Below are positions 63,981 through 64,000 of a stretch of DNA of 64,000 bases, piece after piece. Below the pieces are notes generated by a model that worked only from the letters and a program-made list of their open reading frames with translations, did no database searches and had not been told where the DNA came from. Each line of letters opens with the position of its first letter. Positions within the stretch are counted from its first letter, which is position 1. Origin of the DNA: an uncultured Opitutales bacterium. GTDB taxonomy: Bacteria > Verrucomicrobiota > Verrucomicrobiia > Opitutales > Intestinicryptomonadaceae. The stretch covers positions 186,001-250,000 of the forward strand of contig CALXNZ010000002.1 in assembly GCA_944389885.1 (NCBI GenBank). The letters are read 5' to 3'. The position numbers and the translations under genes are program-made.

Positions 63981-64000
63981 AAAAGCCCTTATAGCCTTTG

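Noticed and set aside
1-64000. CRISPR arrays, insertion sequences, rRNA genes, exosortase genes
   Set aside because: Looked for by eye on both strands; no regularly spaced repeats, transposase motifs, rRNA stretches or exosortase motifs were found.

Overview
The window looks like chromosomal DNA of an anaerobic, glycan-degrading member of the Verrucomicrobiota (Opitutales-like, probably gut-associated). This is inferred from the mix of PEP-CTERM surface proteins, secreted GH106, GH110, WbsX-type and DUF1080-type enzymes, a eukaryotic-like UDPGP nucleotidyltransferase, a DksA-like protein with a histone-H1-like tail, and a rubredoxin/flavodiiron pair. No rRNA or other taxonomic marker is present to prove it. 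Many genes use ATA as the main Ile codon although base composition is near 50% GC, which gives the window a uniform coding style.

Layout. 1-2449: three leftward genes of a Mu-type head module (capsid-decoration-like protein cut by the window edge, gpI-like protease, DUF935/gp29-like portal) with no terminase or gpF-like gene beside them. 2780-8494: a leftward galactose operon (Na+/galactose symporter, galK, galE, UDPGP family enzyme) that lacks galT. 8627-8701: tRNA-Arg(CCG). 8921-12966: a secreted WbsX/GH99-like protein, a GT2 glycosyltransferase and an opposed SDR plus AMP-ligase pair. 13142-19203: parA, rnc, mfd and a SurA-like isomerase. 19390-21408: a secreted glutaminase-A-like protein. 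21815-23488: hisS behind an HU/IHF-like gene. 23894-29535: a ClpX-like ATPase lacking the zinc domain, MenG/UbiE, an RluA-type synthase, a secreted unknown, rubredoxin and a flavodiiron protein. 29587-32411: peptidase U32 and CPBP protease.

32516-42210 is a carbohydrate region: GH106 followed by glpK and glpF, then a divergent pair (a five-bladed propeller glycosidase-like protein and a GH110 alpha-1,3-galactosidase) sharing a 141-bp control region with an operator-like palindrome. 43184-55554 is rich in PEP-CTERM proteins (two tandem paralogues, one broken gene, one further intact gene), interrupted by a PhnP-like hydrolase, ElbB, a multi-domain LptC/LptA-like protein, and two small secreted proteins, one with a secretin-like tail. 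55804-61744 holds a DUF1080 lipoprotein, the lspA / dksA-like / ileS block and a coiled-coil periplasmic protein. At 61989-62718 a PEP-CTERM tail with its terminator abuts a truncated esterase in the opposite orientation, a recombination scar or assembly join. An MFS transporter closes the window.

How it fits together: GH110 and the other secreted enzymes could release galactose and other sugars; the symporter and GalK/UDPGP/GalE would carry galactose into UDP-glucose by a pyrophosphorylase (Isselbacher-type) route instead of GalT. The PEP-CTERM proteins need an exosortase that is not in this window. I found no CRISPR array, insertion sequence or rRNA. I do not see one clearly new multi-gene system. 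The best leads are the galT-less galactose operon, the H1-like/DksA fusion in the ileS-lspA operon, the miniature secretin-tail protein, the multi-repeat LptA-like protein, the shared operator-like motif, and the PEP-CTERM/esterase junction.
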